Part shown: positions 10,650-20,438 of the stretch, piece after piece
Numbering within the stretch: position 1 is the first letter of the stretch
How the letters are laid out: each line of letters begins with the position of its first letter
Origin: Cerioporus squamosus
Lineage: Eukaryota > Basidiomycota > Agaricomycetes > Polyporales > Polyporaceae
DNA length: 64,000 bases
Reading direction: 5' to 3'
Assembly (NCBI GenBank): GCA_022592435.1
Contig: JABYQS010000052.1
Coordinates: forward strand, 1-64,000
Program-made: the position numbers and the translations under genes
Notes under the pieces: model-generated
The model's database searches: none
The model's input: the letters and a program-made list of their open reading frames with translations, nothing else
Told to the model about the DNA's origin: nothing

Positions 10650-12377
10650 CTATGGAAAGATACATCTTACCTTGTCGAGATCATCACCTGACGGGTCCGA
10701 GGCATCTCGCCATTCTTCAATGCTAAGTATACGAACGCTCGACTGCAGCACCTGGGTGTAAACTGCCCGCCGCTGCAGCAGCTCGGCCTCGCTCAGCCTG
10801 GTGCCTCTAAACGCTTCGACCGGCTTCAACAAGATGGCGATCTCATCCAGTGGAGCACCGCGCGCGGTCCTTGCAGTTTGCGTCGCTGCGAGTGCTTCGA
10901 GAAGCTCTGCATCTCGGTCAGAGTCCTCGGTCACCAGCTGAAGCGCAACCAATCCGGGGCACATAATCTCGTCTGGCGCATGCGGCACTGGCGCGCGAAG
11001 GGCCTTGAGCAAGTTCCGACACGCGTCCTCGCCGTCCTCGTCATCCACCGTAGTGTCTGTGATAGCGATTCTCCGGAGGTTAGGGAAAGCGAGCAACGCA
11101 GACTGCCACCGTGCCTCCGTCAGCAGGTTCTCGCCGTGTCCCTCGACCCGAAGCTCGGACACCGGGGCTCCTGCGAAGGCGCTGCGCAGATCGCCCAGAA
11201 AGTCCACGACCTCGGGCGGCTCCTCCGGGAGCCAAGCGGTGATGCCTACCACCGTCCCTATGGAAGTACGCCCGACGAGGTTGTAGACTTCCCAGTGTCG
11301 CATGCGAACGGTGATGGACTGGACGAGGGAAAGGATGGGCAGGACAGCCCGGTCGCGCGGTAGGGAATACACGGCCGTCACTGGAGTTTCAGGCATGCTG
11401 TGCGGAGGAAGATAGCGGCGACGGCGGATGACGTGAATGTTGAGGTCTGCGGGAAGCGGTGCCATGTGCGAGAGGAAGTGGGATATGTACGTCGGGAAGT
11501 CTTCTAGCGTGAACTTGCGCAGCGTGGATGGGAGCCTAAGCGACCGTTCGATCGTGAGGGAGAACTGGACGCGAATTAGTGAGAGCTCCTCGAGTGCGGG
11601 ATGCTGGGCCAGCCACGTCAGGAAGGCTGCAAGAGAGATGTCACCAAGGACGATGCAGTATGACAGCTCCAGACGCCTGAGCGTAGCGAACGCTGGGAAG
11701 CGTAGCGAAAACCCGACGGTTCTCTGCAGTGACATGTCTAGAAGACGGGGGAATTGTTCCGCCTTCGGGAACCAGAAGAACGGATACCGGATAGGGTCAC
11801 CCTCCTCGTCCTCCTGTTGATTGGGGTTGAGCGGGCTGAGGTTCTCGGCTCCGTCGTGCCCTTCATAATCCCACTGCAAGACCAGCTCCTCGAGGCTCGG
11901 CATATAATGGTACAGGAACAATGTCAAGGAAAAATCCGTTACGATGTTCAGCTCGCGGAGCTTCAGAGATCGGATTCGATGCGCGTGGGGAGCGAGGAGG
12001 TCCGTGACCGAGGTTAGCCGTTTGACCGGCCATGATATCCTGACGTCCACCGGCATCTCCCCAGAGAAGGCGAGACTGTATCGTAGTAGAGTTGTGTCCA
12101 AGTGCGACCAGAGGTCTATGTCCCGCCAAAGCACGGGGGAAGCACGGGCAACAGTCGACCAGTGCTTGCACACGCGGAGCAGGTCGTACCACGGCGCACA
12201 CTTTACGGTGGCATGTGGTGACCGCTTCATCCGCTTCACCTCATTCTGAGTATGTCGGAATATCTCCAAGAGAACCTCGTTAGGCAGACGATGTATGGCA
12301 CATGGCTGCTCCTGGTACATATGGCTGCCAGCTGGCAGAGTCGCCATTTCAGGATCGTATCCTGGTAGATCGTACAT
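10650..12377 (-). CDS. F-box protein, subfamily A
   Basis: Intact 575-residue frame from an ATG at 12377. The F-box lies at about residues 28-75 (IHRLPNEVLLEIFRH, then PWYDLLRVCKHWSTVARASPVLWRDI). Leucine-rich repeat-like strands follow (LRRLELSYCIVLG, ALEELSLIRV). It would act as a substrate receptor of an SCF ubiquitin ligase. The middle block, DPIRYPFFWFPKAEQFPRL, is almost the same in the divergent neighbour at 12815-14711, so the two are close paralogues in a head-to-head pair. Near the 3' end GACAAG is followed by a good donor (GTAAGA), so the last six residues may be intron read-through and a small extra exon may exist. The neighbour likewise ends with an extra exon. Confidence 0.85.
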   Translation of the reverse strand: MYDLPGYDPEMATLPAGSHMYQEQPCAIHRLPNEVLLEIFRHTQNEVKRMKRSPHATVKCAPWYDLLRVCKHWSTVARASPVLWRDIDLWSHLDTTLLRYSLAFSGEMPVDVRISWPVKRLTSVTDLLAPHAHRIRSLKLRELNIVTDFSLTLFLYHYMPSLEELVLQWDYEGHDGAENLSPLNPNQQEDEEGDPIRYPFFWFPKAEQFPRLLDMSLQRTVGFSLRFPAFATLRRLELSYCIVLGDISLAAFLTWLAQHPALEELSLIRVQFSLTIERSLRLPSTLRKFTLEDFPTYISHFLSHMAPLPADLNIHVIRRRRYLPPHSMPETPVTAVYSLPRDRAVLPILSLVQSITVRMRHWEVYNLVGRTSIGTVVGITAWLPEEPPEVVDFLGDLRSAFAGAPVSELRVEGHGENLLTEARWQSALLAFPNLRRIAITDTTVDDEDGEDACRNLLKALRAPVPHAPDEIMCPGLVALQLVTEDSDRDAELLEALAATQTARTARGAPLDEIAILLKPVEAFRGTRLSEAELLQRRAVYTQVLQSSVRILSIEEWRDASDPSGDDLDKVRCIFP

Positions 12378-12814
12378 GAGTGATAGCTCCTCTAGATATT
12401 GAGATGCAGATGTACGTTACAATCTTGTTAGTTGCCTGTCCCAATATGCTCAAAGGCCGGTTCCGATTGCAGGAGGAAGTGGAGGATCCTCACGGTTGAA
12501 GGCGACTACTACGATAAGAAATCGGTAAGTAGAAGAACATCCTAAGCAATTGTGATGACCGGTAAGTAACAGGCGCCCTGCCCTAAACAAGGTCTCTAAC
12601 ATCGGTGGGTTGGCGCCTATGTCCTCATCCTCAGCTTGAACCTGGTCCACACATGTGATGAAGGTCCTCAGCGTAAGTGAAACAGAAGCATATACCAAGT
12701 GTTACCCTTGAACTCACTTATGTTCCAAATCCGTAGGGAAAATCTGTAACGGAGAGACTATCGTATGGGATACTGAGCACTACTGTCAGTACTGAACAGT
12801 GCCAGTGAACACCG
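12378..12814. other. Bidirectional promoter region of an F-box gene pair
   Basis: This 437-bp spacer separates the start codons of two divergently transcribed F-box paralogues, so it must hold both promoters. I see no gene and no clear TATA box. Confidence 0.55.
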
Positions 12815-14711
12815 ATGGCGGGATTTGTAAGTGCGATGACATCAAAACATCATATCTTGGCAACTCATGCGTGCATATTCTCTAGGATGTAGCAGAATGC
12901 CCCAATGACACGGCAGCGCGCCGGGCCATCTATCGACTTCCAGACGAACTCCTTGTCGAAATATTCCGGCACGTTCAAGCATCGATCAGCTCTTGGAGTC
13001 AAGCACGCAAGTCAAGGCCATGGTACATCCTTCTCCGAGTGTGCAAGCACTGGTCCGACGTTGTGCGCTCTTCGCCCGCTCTTTGGCGTGTCATAGACCT
13101 TAGAGGGCGGCCGGACCTGCTCCTTCTCAAGTACAGTCTCACCTACTCCGGCGACATGCCCGTCGATCTTGCATTCACCTTCATGAACGAATCATTTACC
13201 GCCCTCACGCCGCTCATTGCCCCACATACCCGTCGGATACGTACACTCAAGCTCGATGAACTCAATACCATCACCGATCACGCCCTCGCGACGCTACTCT
13301 ATCATACCATGCCGATGCTAGAGGAACTCTTCTTGTCGTTCCATTCCGAGGGTCACGACGGCGAGGACGAGGAACTCGAACCCCTTGTTCCCGATCAGAA
13401 CGAGGATGAAGACGGCGATCCCATCCGTTACCCCTTCTTCTGGTTTCCGAAGGCTGATCAGTTCCCCCGCATCGTGCACCTCCACCTCGGAAGATCCGTC
13501 GCCTTCTCCTTGCGTTTCCCCATCCTCCCGTCCTTGAAACGTCTTGAGCTTCGCGTATGCATCGTGGTCGGTGACGTCTCGATTGCGGATTTCGTTAAAT
13601 ACCTCGCGCAACATCCAGTCCTCGAAGAGCTGTCCATATCCCGTCTCAATGTCTCCCTTGCCGACGGCGCGTCCCTCCGTCTTCCCAGGACCCTGCGCAA
13701 GTTTGAGCTGGAAGACTACCCGCTGCGCATCTCGGGATTCCTCTCGAAGCTCGCGGCTCTCCCTGCTGACCTCTACGTGGGCCTCCACCGCCGCTTGCGC
13801 TACGTGGGCACTGATCCAGAGATCCTTTCCACCACTGTGCACTCGCTTCCCGGAGACCGAAGCGTCCTCCCCATCCTTACGCTAGTCGAGACGATCACCG
13901 TTCGCCAGATATGGTGGGAGGAGTACTGTATCATCGGACGGACTCCGACTGGAACCACCATCGAATTGGCCGCCGACGTCCCGGAGCACCTCCCGGAACC
14001 GCTCGATTTCCTGGGCGACCTGCGGGACGCGTTCGGGCATGCGCCGGTGACCGAAATCCGCGTAGAGGGCCACGAGGACCACAAGCTCACGGAGGAGCAG
14101 TGGAAGCGCACGCTGCTCGCCTTCCCCCGATTGCGGAAGATCGCCGTGACGAACACAAGCGCAGAAGAAGACTCGGACGCATCAATCGCTCTTGTCAAGG
14201 CTCTTCGCGCCACGAAGACCATGGTCGACGGCGTCCCGCTTTGCTCGCAGCTGGAAGAGCTCGAGTTGGCGGCCGTGGATGCTGCACGGGACGCGGAGCT
14301 TGCGAAGGAGATCGCAGAATGCCTGACATTCCGGAGGTCGGCTGGGACGCCGTTGAAGAGCTTGCTCGTTCACTTGAAGACTACCTGGCGTACCAAGAAG
14401 GCAAGTGCTGGATCTTTCGAGAAACGAGAAGAGCTGTACTCGTCTGTCGTCGGTCCGTTAACCGACGTGCTTTCGTTCGAGCATGCACCGCACAGAAGGG
14501 CAATGGTTGTAGAAGAGGTATGATGGTTCGGCACCGCGTTGTATCTCCCGGGGCTGACATCATCTACGCGCAGGAGTCAGGCGAAGATTCTGAATCTGCT
14601 TCAGGTTCCGGATCCACCGACCATTCCTCAGGCTCCGTCTCTGAGTCTGAGTCCGAGTTGGAGGGAACGAACTCGGATATGGAGGCGTCGGACATGGAGG
14701 CATCGGACTGA
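12815..14711 (+). CDS. F-box protein, subfamily A, with acidic C-terminal exon
   Basis: Three exons: 12815-12826 (a four-codon start, MAGF), 12886-14517 and 14574-14711. The introns have GTAAGT and GTATGA donors and keep the frame. The F-box reads IYRLPDELLVEIFRHV, then PWYILLRVCKHWSDVVRSSPALW. The central block (DPIRYPFFWFPKADQFPRI) and the end of the LRR-like region match the minus-strand neighbour at 10650-12377. The last exon encodes a 45-residue serine and acid-rich tail that ends with two copies of DMEAS. Such a tail suits casein-kinase-2 phosphorylation or a flexible degron, but this is inference. The F-box codons lie upstream of the first internal methionine, so a single-ORF reading misses the domain. 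The four-codon first exon is the least certain element. Confidence 0.8.
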
Positions 14712-15165
14712 ACAATTTAAAGTCGATCTACATATGCCTATTTGGAGGCGTCTAGGGGAATCTAAGTACGCAGACTAGAGATGAGTCCTAGAAAATCAAT
14801 GGAATGAGGCATCGTACATTTATCGCAGGAGTAAATTGATGACGAGGAACGCGACCATTAATCATCCAACTTGGAAGAACTTGAAGTGTGATACTGGGTA
14901 ACGCCGTGTTACTCGTGACCCCGTCACCCTGGCAAAAAATAACGCAAGCCAACGTCGTGGCTCTCCTGCTGCCAGTGACCCACAACGAGTTCAGCGGCGT
15001 CAGTCACACTGATTCTGTCTGTAAGTCTTCACTCTTTGAAGTGCCATCTTTGACTGAAACATCATTGTACAGGCCGCTGTACAGTGTTCGCAAATCGCGA
15101 CACGTCAGAGTGGTCTTGTTCCCACGTCGACTCGCTCACTGGCACGCAGGCTTGTTGAGATTACC
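14712..15165. other. Intergenic, nothing recognised
   Basis: Spacer between two F-box genes on the plus strand. It would contain the terminator of the first and the promoter of the second; I see no clear signal. Confidence 0.5.
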
Positions 15166-16998
15166 ATGGCGAACAAGAAGGCCAAGTCCATGATTCTGCA
15201 GCTCCCAGAAGAGATCTTGGTGCAGATCTTCCTCCTCGCACAGGATCCTTGGGAACGCCCGTGGTACCGTTTGCTATGGGTGTGTCGACGCTGGTCCGCC
15301 ATTGGTCGAGGTGCTCCCATCCTTTGGCGCGAGATCAGCATACGGGAACGGCCCAACGTCGCGTTCCTTGAGACGTGTCTTCGGAACTCCGAAACGACCC
15401 CCATCGACGTCACCTTCTCCCAGACCGTGGATTTTGCCACCTCGCTAGCCCTTCTGGCGCCCCACATCGGCCGACTGCGCGGCTTGCACCTCGCTGGGAT
15501 CAAGGACACGAAGGATGCTGTAATCCATAGGCTGTTGTCTGAAACTATGCCGATGCTCGAGGAACTGAGCATCGCCTTCACTTCTTCTCCCCCAGAGCTC
15601 GATCTCGGCGAGTTCTCTCCCCGTTACGAGGAGGACACGGAGCTATTTCTCTGGGCTCCACGCGTTGAGCAATTTCCTCGACTTCGAAGCCTATCCCTTG
15701 GCCGCGCTGTATCCATTCAAGGTTCCATGCCTGTGTTCCCGACGCTTAGAAAGCTCGACTTCCACGACTTCCTCCCTGCGCCGTTCACCCTCCATGAATT
15801 CGCAAACTTCTTGCTGCAACACCCTGACCTCGAGGAGCTCTCTGTGCGCAAATACCGTCCCACCATCGAGAAGATCCATGCGCCCTTCGCGTTGCCCGGC
15901 AAGCTCCGCAAGTTTTCGCTTGAGGACAACGCCCACTACGCCAAGCCGTTCCTCTCCTCGTTCTTAATCCCGCCCGACGTGGACGTCACTCTTATCCGCG
16001 CACGCGATTACATGGACCACGGTGACTTTGGGGCAGACCTCGACGAGATCACGGACAACCTGGACGTCCCGGGTATGCAGACGGCTACGCGGCTGCTTCC
16101 CGACGACCGCTCTCTCTTACCCATCTTGCCGCTGGTACACAAGGTCGTAGTGCGCCGCGAGTTCGAATCTTTCCACTCCATAATCGGTACCACGCCTTCC
16201 GGGAACATTGTCGAGCTTTCCGGCCGCGCGTCCGACGACGATGAAATGGACGTGAGGGACGGCCACAAGCTGCTAAGGGATGTCGTCTCTATATTCTCTG
16301 GAGCTCCCATCGTAGAACTATGCATTCAGAGCCACGGATCGTCGCGGATCGAGGAAGAGGACTGGATTCTCGCGCTGAACGCGTTTCCGACCCTGGAGCG
16401 CCTGTCGATTCTGGGCACCGGTGGGGGAGAGTGGGATACGCGCTACCCTCTGCTGGACGCGTTGCAATCCGTCCCGCGCAAGAAGTCGCGGGGAAAAAAG
16501 AAGGGGAAGGCGATCTCGGGCGCTCGGGTCCCTGCTCAGTGGCCTCAGCTGAAGTCGCTCACGATCGTCTCGGACGCTTTGCGCCATGAAGACGAGGAGC
16601 TTGCGGAGGCGCTCGAGTCGTGTCTCAAAAATCGAGTGGAACGCGGGTGTCGCTTGCAGGAGCTTCGCCTGGTTCTGAAGTACTTCTACTTTCATCGTCC
16701 CGACGATTGGGACAGAGTGGAAAGCGATGATGACGACCACGACGAATACGAGGCCGATAGCAGCAAGGACGAGGAAGAGACCGATAGCAACAAGAACGAG
16801 GTCGATGGCTACAAGGACAAGGTCGATGGCTACACTGAGGGCGAGCTTGATGGCTACAAGGACGAGAGCGAAGACGACCGCGTCAGTGAAGATGGTGGCG
16901 AGAACAACGCAGAGAATATGCAGCGTAAGGAGCTATATGCAGGGAAGCTTCAGAATCTTGTTGAGCACCTCGAGTTTGAGTTTGTCAATAGGTGGTGA
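15166..16998 (+). CDS. F-box protein, subfamily A, with acidic repeat tail
   Basis: Single exon of 610 residues from an ATG in good context (ACCATGG). The F-box is at residues 9-55 (LQLPEEILVQIFLLA, PWYRLLWVCRRWSAIGRGAPILWREI). LRR-like strands follow (VEQFPRLRSLSLGRAV, LEELSVRKY), parallel to the two subfamily A genes on its left. The C-terminal part has a lysine-rich patch (KKSRGKKKGK), which could act as a nuclear signal. After it come about 60 residues of acidic, degenerate repeats: DSSKDEEE, DSNKNE, then VDGYKDK, VDGYTEG and LDGYKDE (16755-16870). The repeats look like recent codon-level duplications. Role inferred: SCF substrate receptor. Confidence 0.85.
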   Translation: MANKKAKSMILQLPEEILVQIFLLAQDPWERPWYRLLWVCRRWSAIGRGAPILWREISIRERPNVAFLETCLRNSETTPIDVTFSQTVDFATSLALLAPHIGRLRGLHLAGIKDTKDAVIHRLLSETMPMLEELSIAFTSSPPELDLGEFSPRYEEDTELFLWAPRVEQFPRLRSLSLGRAVSIQGSMPVFPTLRKLDFHDFLPAPFTLHEFANFLLQHPDLEELSVRKYRPTIEKIHAPFALPGKLRKFSLEDNAHYAKPFLSSFLIPPDVDVTLIRARDYMDHGDFGADLDEITDNLDVPGMQTATRLLPDDRSLLPILPLVHKVVVRREFESFHSIIGTTPSGNIVELSGRASDDDEMDVRDGHKLLRDVVSIFSGAPIVELCIQSHGSSRIEEEDWILALNAFPTLERLSILGTGGGEWDTRYPLLDALQSVPRKKSRGKKKGKAISGARVPAQWPQLKSLTIVSDALRHEDEELAEALESCLKNRVERGCRLQELRLVLKYFYFHRPDDWDRVESDDDDHDEYEADSSKDEEETDSNKNEVDGYKDKVDGYTEGELDGYKDESEDDRVSEDGGENNAENMQRKELYAGKLQNLVEHLEFEFVNRW

Positions 16999-17221
16999 GG
17001 AGACGCGTCGTGCTTGGACCCAATATAAGATTGTCGCTTTGACTCACATTAAAACTGTACATCCATTCAGTCGACGCCTTCTTCAGTACCACGGATGATA
17101 CATGTGATGACAGCGACAGCATACATATCAGAAGGATGTCTAACAGGTGCGCCTGCGAATCTCTTTGACTGCTGACCCATATGCCTTCATCAGCTATGAG
17201 AACGGGAGGACCGATACCACA

Positions 17222-18297
17222 TCATTTACGCTTCTTGTCTAGCTTGCCCCACCAGTCTGTCTTCTTCGGGTTCCTCGCTACAGCATCCCAGCCCCGATCT
17301 GCACCGGTGTACGTCCTGGAGAGCTGTCCTGCTACCGCAGCATAGAAACGAACCTTATCCTCGTTCTTCAAGACTGAATACCCCTTCACGAGCCGCGCAA
17401 GAACCTGTTCCCAGAGGTTCTCGTCGACATAGCACTCGCGCATGCATAGGTCCCACGTAACCTGCGCAAGTCGGAGTCCGTCCATGTCCTCCTGACCGTC
17501 CGCATCAATCTTCGGAGGCCGGACTGGAGCCATTGTGCAAAGAGGAGGTCGTCCTTCCGGTAGCAGAATGTACGTTCGGCGAGCATCCGTCGGAAGTAAT
17601 CGCTGTTGTCGCGTGCTGAGCCCGTCAGCTTGCATACTCTACATTGGCAGACGAAGCCGTATCGTCGCTCGAGCTCTTCCTGGCGAGCGGCAGCACCGTG
17701 GAATGCGTTCGCGAGGTTACAGTATGTCACCTCTTCGCCCTTCTGGATGGGCAGAACGGCGCGCAAGATGAACGTCATGGTCTCGAGATCAAATGTGACA
17801 TGTGCATTCGGGGAGCAGCTATGATAGTTCAGAAGTATCAGTGTCAGCGGCAAGGACTCGAGCACGGACCGCCTCTGGTCGTACCTGTGATTGACGCGCG
17901 ATATATCGCGTGCGAGTCCCCCGTACCCACAGTTGTTGTGTCCAGGAAGGTCGGTTACCTGGAACATGTTGGTGCTGAAGACACTCAGCGGACGGAATGT
18001 CGCCTTATCCGTGTTTCTCCAGTCTTTCAAGGTACGGATGAACTTCTGGTTCTCAATGTACATGGACTCCACGACGTCCTCGAGCATGCGTTCTTGCTCA
18101 CTCGGGGTGGCGCATATGGTGTGGGGCATGAGGAGCAAGGGGCGTTCACGAGCAATCGTCTCGCCAGGAGTGATGTCTTCCAGGGCAATCATACCAGCGT
18201 CCGCGGCCCCCACGTCGGCGATCTTGTAACGTGCTGGTGATATTAGGGTGAAGGGAAGGGGAAAGCCCGGATAGCGTTCTAAGAGCTGCTCCCCCAT
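17222..18297 (-). CDS. SET-domain protein (SMYD/SET5-like), three exons, N-terminus possibly truncated
   Basis: Three exons: 17885-18297, 17574-17818 and 17222-17523. The first intron joins AATCACAG to CTGCTCC and restores the SET-domain core NHSCSPNAHVTFD. Other SET landmarks are GMIALEDITPGETIARERP near residue 35, the turn GEEVTYCNL, and the post-SET cysteines in YGFVCQCRVCKL. The product of 319 residues is predicted to be a protein lysine methyltransferase using S-adenosylmethionine; the substrate is unknown. Exon 2 to 3 uses a 50-nt GT-AG intron. If that intron is not real, the frame changes near 17530 and the gene is broken. The same frame continues upstream of the ATG at 18297 but meets a TAA at 18304-18306, beyond which homologous-looking sequence resumes (see the next entry). 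Confidence 0.78.
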
Positions 18298-18303
18298 CCC
18301 CTC

Positions 18304-18573
18304 TTAGAGTACGATGGAAGTGGACAGATGGGGAGGACCGGGTCTCGGAGGGAATGTCACAACCATGAGTGTCCGCCCACCGTCGCCGGAGCGTCCAGGA
18401 GGGAGCGTGCTGGGGCAGCGGTACGCCCCGGCAGGTATTATGATGACCTCGCCCGCGCCTGTTGCTCCTGGGCCGTTTCCAGATGACGAGTCTGTCCAGT
18501 TCTGGACTTCCACCGACTTGGCCGCGTTGACTTTTGACTTGCGCAGTGTCGCGGCGAGGGATTGGGGGAGCAT
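18304..18573 (-). pseudogene. Upstream in-frame segment of the SET gene, separated by a stop codon
   Basis: This frame starts at an ATG at 18573 and ends in TAA two codons before the SET ORF, in the same reading frame. It encodes TLRKSKVNAAKSVEVQNW, EVIIIPAGAYRCPSTLPPG and VVTFPPRPGPPHLSTSIVL. From memory of basidiomycete SET proteins, such a segment normally runs directly into the R-E-Q-L-L-x-x-x-P-x-F-P region, so I read it as the natural N-terminus cut off by one nonsense codon. It could instead be a separate short upstream ORF that represses translation. Confidence 0.55.
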
Positions 18574-20438
18574 GGTGTCAGGTATGGGTCGTGGAGTAAG
18601 TAGTCATAGAGGACGGCTCGTTTGCAGTTGGCGTGGACGGTAGGCAAGCGGCGAGATGAGAGTTGCGCTTGGACAGATACAAGGCCATTCGCGGCTTAAG
18701 TAGCTCTTCAAGATTACGCGCCGATGCGTCCTTGTGATTGCTCAGTGAGTACATAGCCTTGCCCGATAATGGATAGAGTGTGTAGTAGATCAGATAAGGC
18801 TGGACTGCACGTTCGGCGACCTACAAACTGCGGACCGCAAGGACGCCGACAGCACCGGTGACGATCGCGCTCCGGCGCAACGCCGCATGCGGCAGACCAC
18901 GCTGAGATTCCGTTCTTCTTCATGATCCTCTTCGCGCTCGCTGATCGCATGCTTGAGTTCTGCAGCTCATCCTTGGCTTCTGCGTCTCTCTCTCTTCTCT
19001 CATACCTACTAGTTTGTCCGGTGAGTGCCAGACGTGTGCATCAGCGGCTGTGTCATCGTCAGGAGCAGGGGAGTTCTGACATGGGGAGGCACGAGGGCTG
19101 CATGAGAAGAATTTCAGACCGGGGGTACTGAAAGTGCAACAAGCAGTTTCCGGGGACCCCCCTCCCCCCCTCCCCCGTGGGAACATACCATATATAGTAT
19201 GTTTTCCGCATGTTTTCAGACAAACATAATCTGAAATCAGACAGCAGACCGTCACAGACACTGAGAAGGCTCATTTGATGCTTTGCGGAGGGGAAGTCAT
19301 ACAGCAGCATTTCCCTCTCCATCTGCCAAGCCCCAACAGTGTCCGGGACATATCGACCTCAGTTTGTGGTTCGAGCGCGCAATACCCAATATAGCAACTA
19401 GACGCCCGAAACCATCGAGAGGGAAGGTCATACAACGTCTATAGTAGTGCCCAATCTTTGATGTTCATTCTCGAACCTTTGTGAGTGGTTCCAATCATGA
19501 AATCATGTTTGTAGAGACCACTGACACATTTCATAAGCCTCCGCAAGGCTTGCACAAATGGACTGCCAAAAGTGCAGTAAGGACCCCCGGACCCCCCTCC
19601 CCCCCTCCTCCCACGGTCTCGGCTTCTCCCGGCGCAACCCTCGTGTGGGGAGGGGCAACCGACCCATGTACCCCGTCTAGAGATTATGAGTAAAGATGGC
19701 GCAAGCCCACGGTTTACCAACCTGCTGCCTTACCCCTGGAGGGTCGGGTGGTGGCGACGGTCACGGTGCATGCGTCCTGGCACTCGCTGGGACTCCCTAC
19801 TGTACCTCATGCTACCACACTTACTCACCTCCCAGCATCAGCTTCTATCCCTTCGGGCGTCCTCGGACACCGGGGGCCACTGTTCTACGTAGATTCGTTC
19901 CGCTCTCGCGCGACTGTAGTGTAACGCACGCTTGTATTGTGTCCGACATGGGGCTAGGCCCTAACGGGACAATAAAAGGATTTGAAGAAGAAGAAGGCTG
20001 GACTGGGAAGACGTGTGCACATACTATATGGTTACTGACCTGATTCGGACATCGTTATTGTCTTGGGGTGCATGTGAACACGTTCGCTGGCGAGCTTCGC
20101 GACCTCTCCGAGTTTCAATTAAGGTCCGCGTCCAAGTATGCGCCGAGCCAGGATCAACGGGTGTATCACGCGATAGGAATCGTGTTTGAAGGGAAAGAGG
20201 CCGCATAGGAACCGGTACGAGAGCAGAGTGACGGTGCGATACGAACAACTTGAATGTCTGTTCGACTTGAGGTGTCGACAGTGTGGACTATTGGGACTCG
20301 AGAGGACACTTCCACATTGGAGAGAAAATGCATGGAGACTGCGATTATGGTGAGCAATTGCTACGAACCAGGGGGAAGACTCTGGCTACTTGTTAGGGTA
20401 TGGAGCAGTCGCTCCTTGTTGGTCCGAGATAGACCAAC
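18574..20438. other. Long intergenic region with C-rich repeats
   Basis: No gene recognised over almost 1.9 kb. It holds two copies of a C-rich motif (listed separately), an AT-rich patch near 19188-19205 and scattered short ORFs on both strands. Confidence 0.5.
19150..19616. repeat. Pair of C-rich tracts with G-quadruplex potential
   Basis: The 20-base motif GGACCCCCCTCCCCCCCTCC occurs at about 19154-19173 and again at about 19590-19609, with loosely similar flanks (AAAGTGCA before both). The minus strand carries four G-runs in each copy. They look like remnants of a small dispersed repeat. Confidence 0.75.

Noticed and set aside
13039..14523. F-box gene starting at 13039
   Set aside because: The codon at 13039 is GTG, and the F-box itself lies in the same frame upstream, from 12886.
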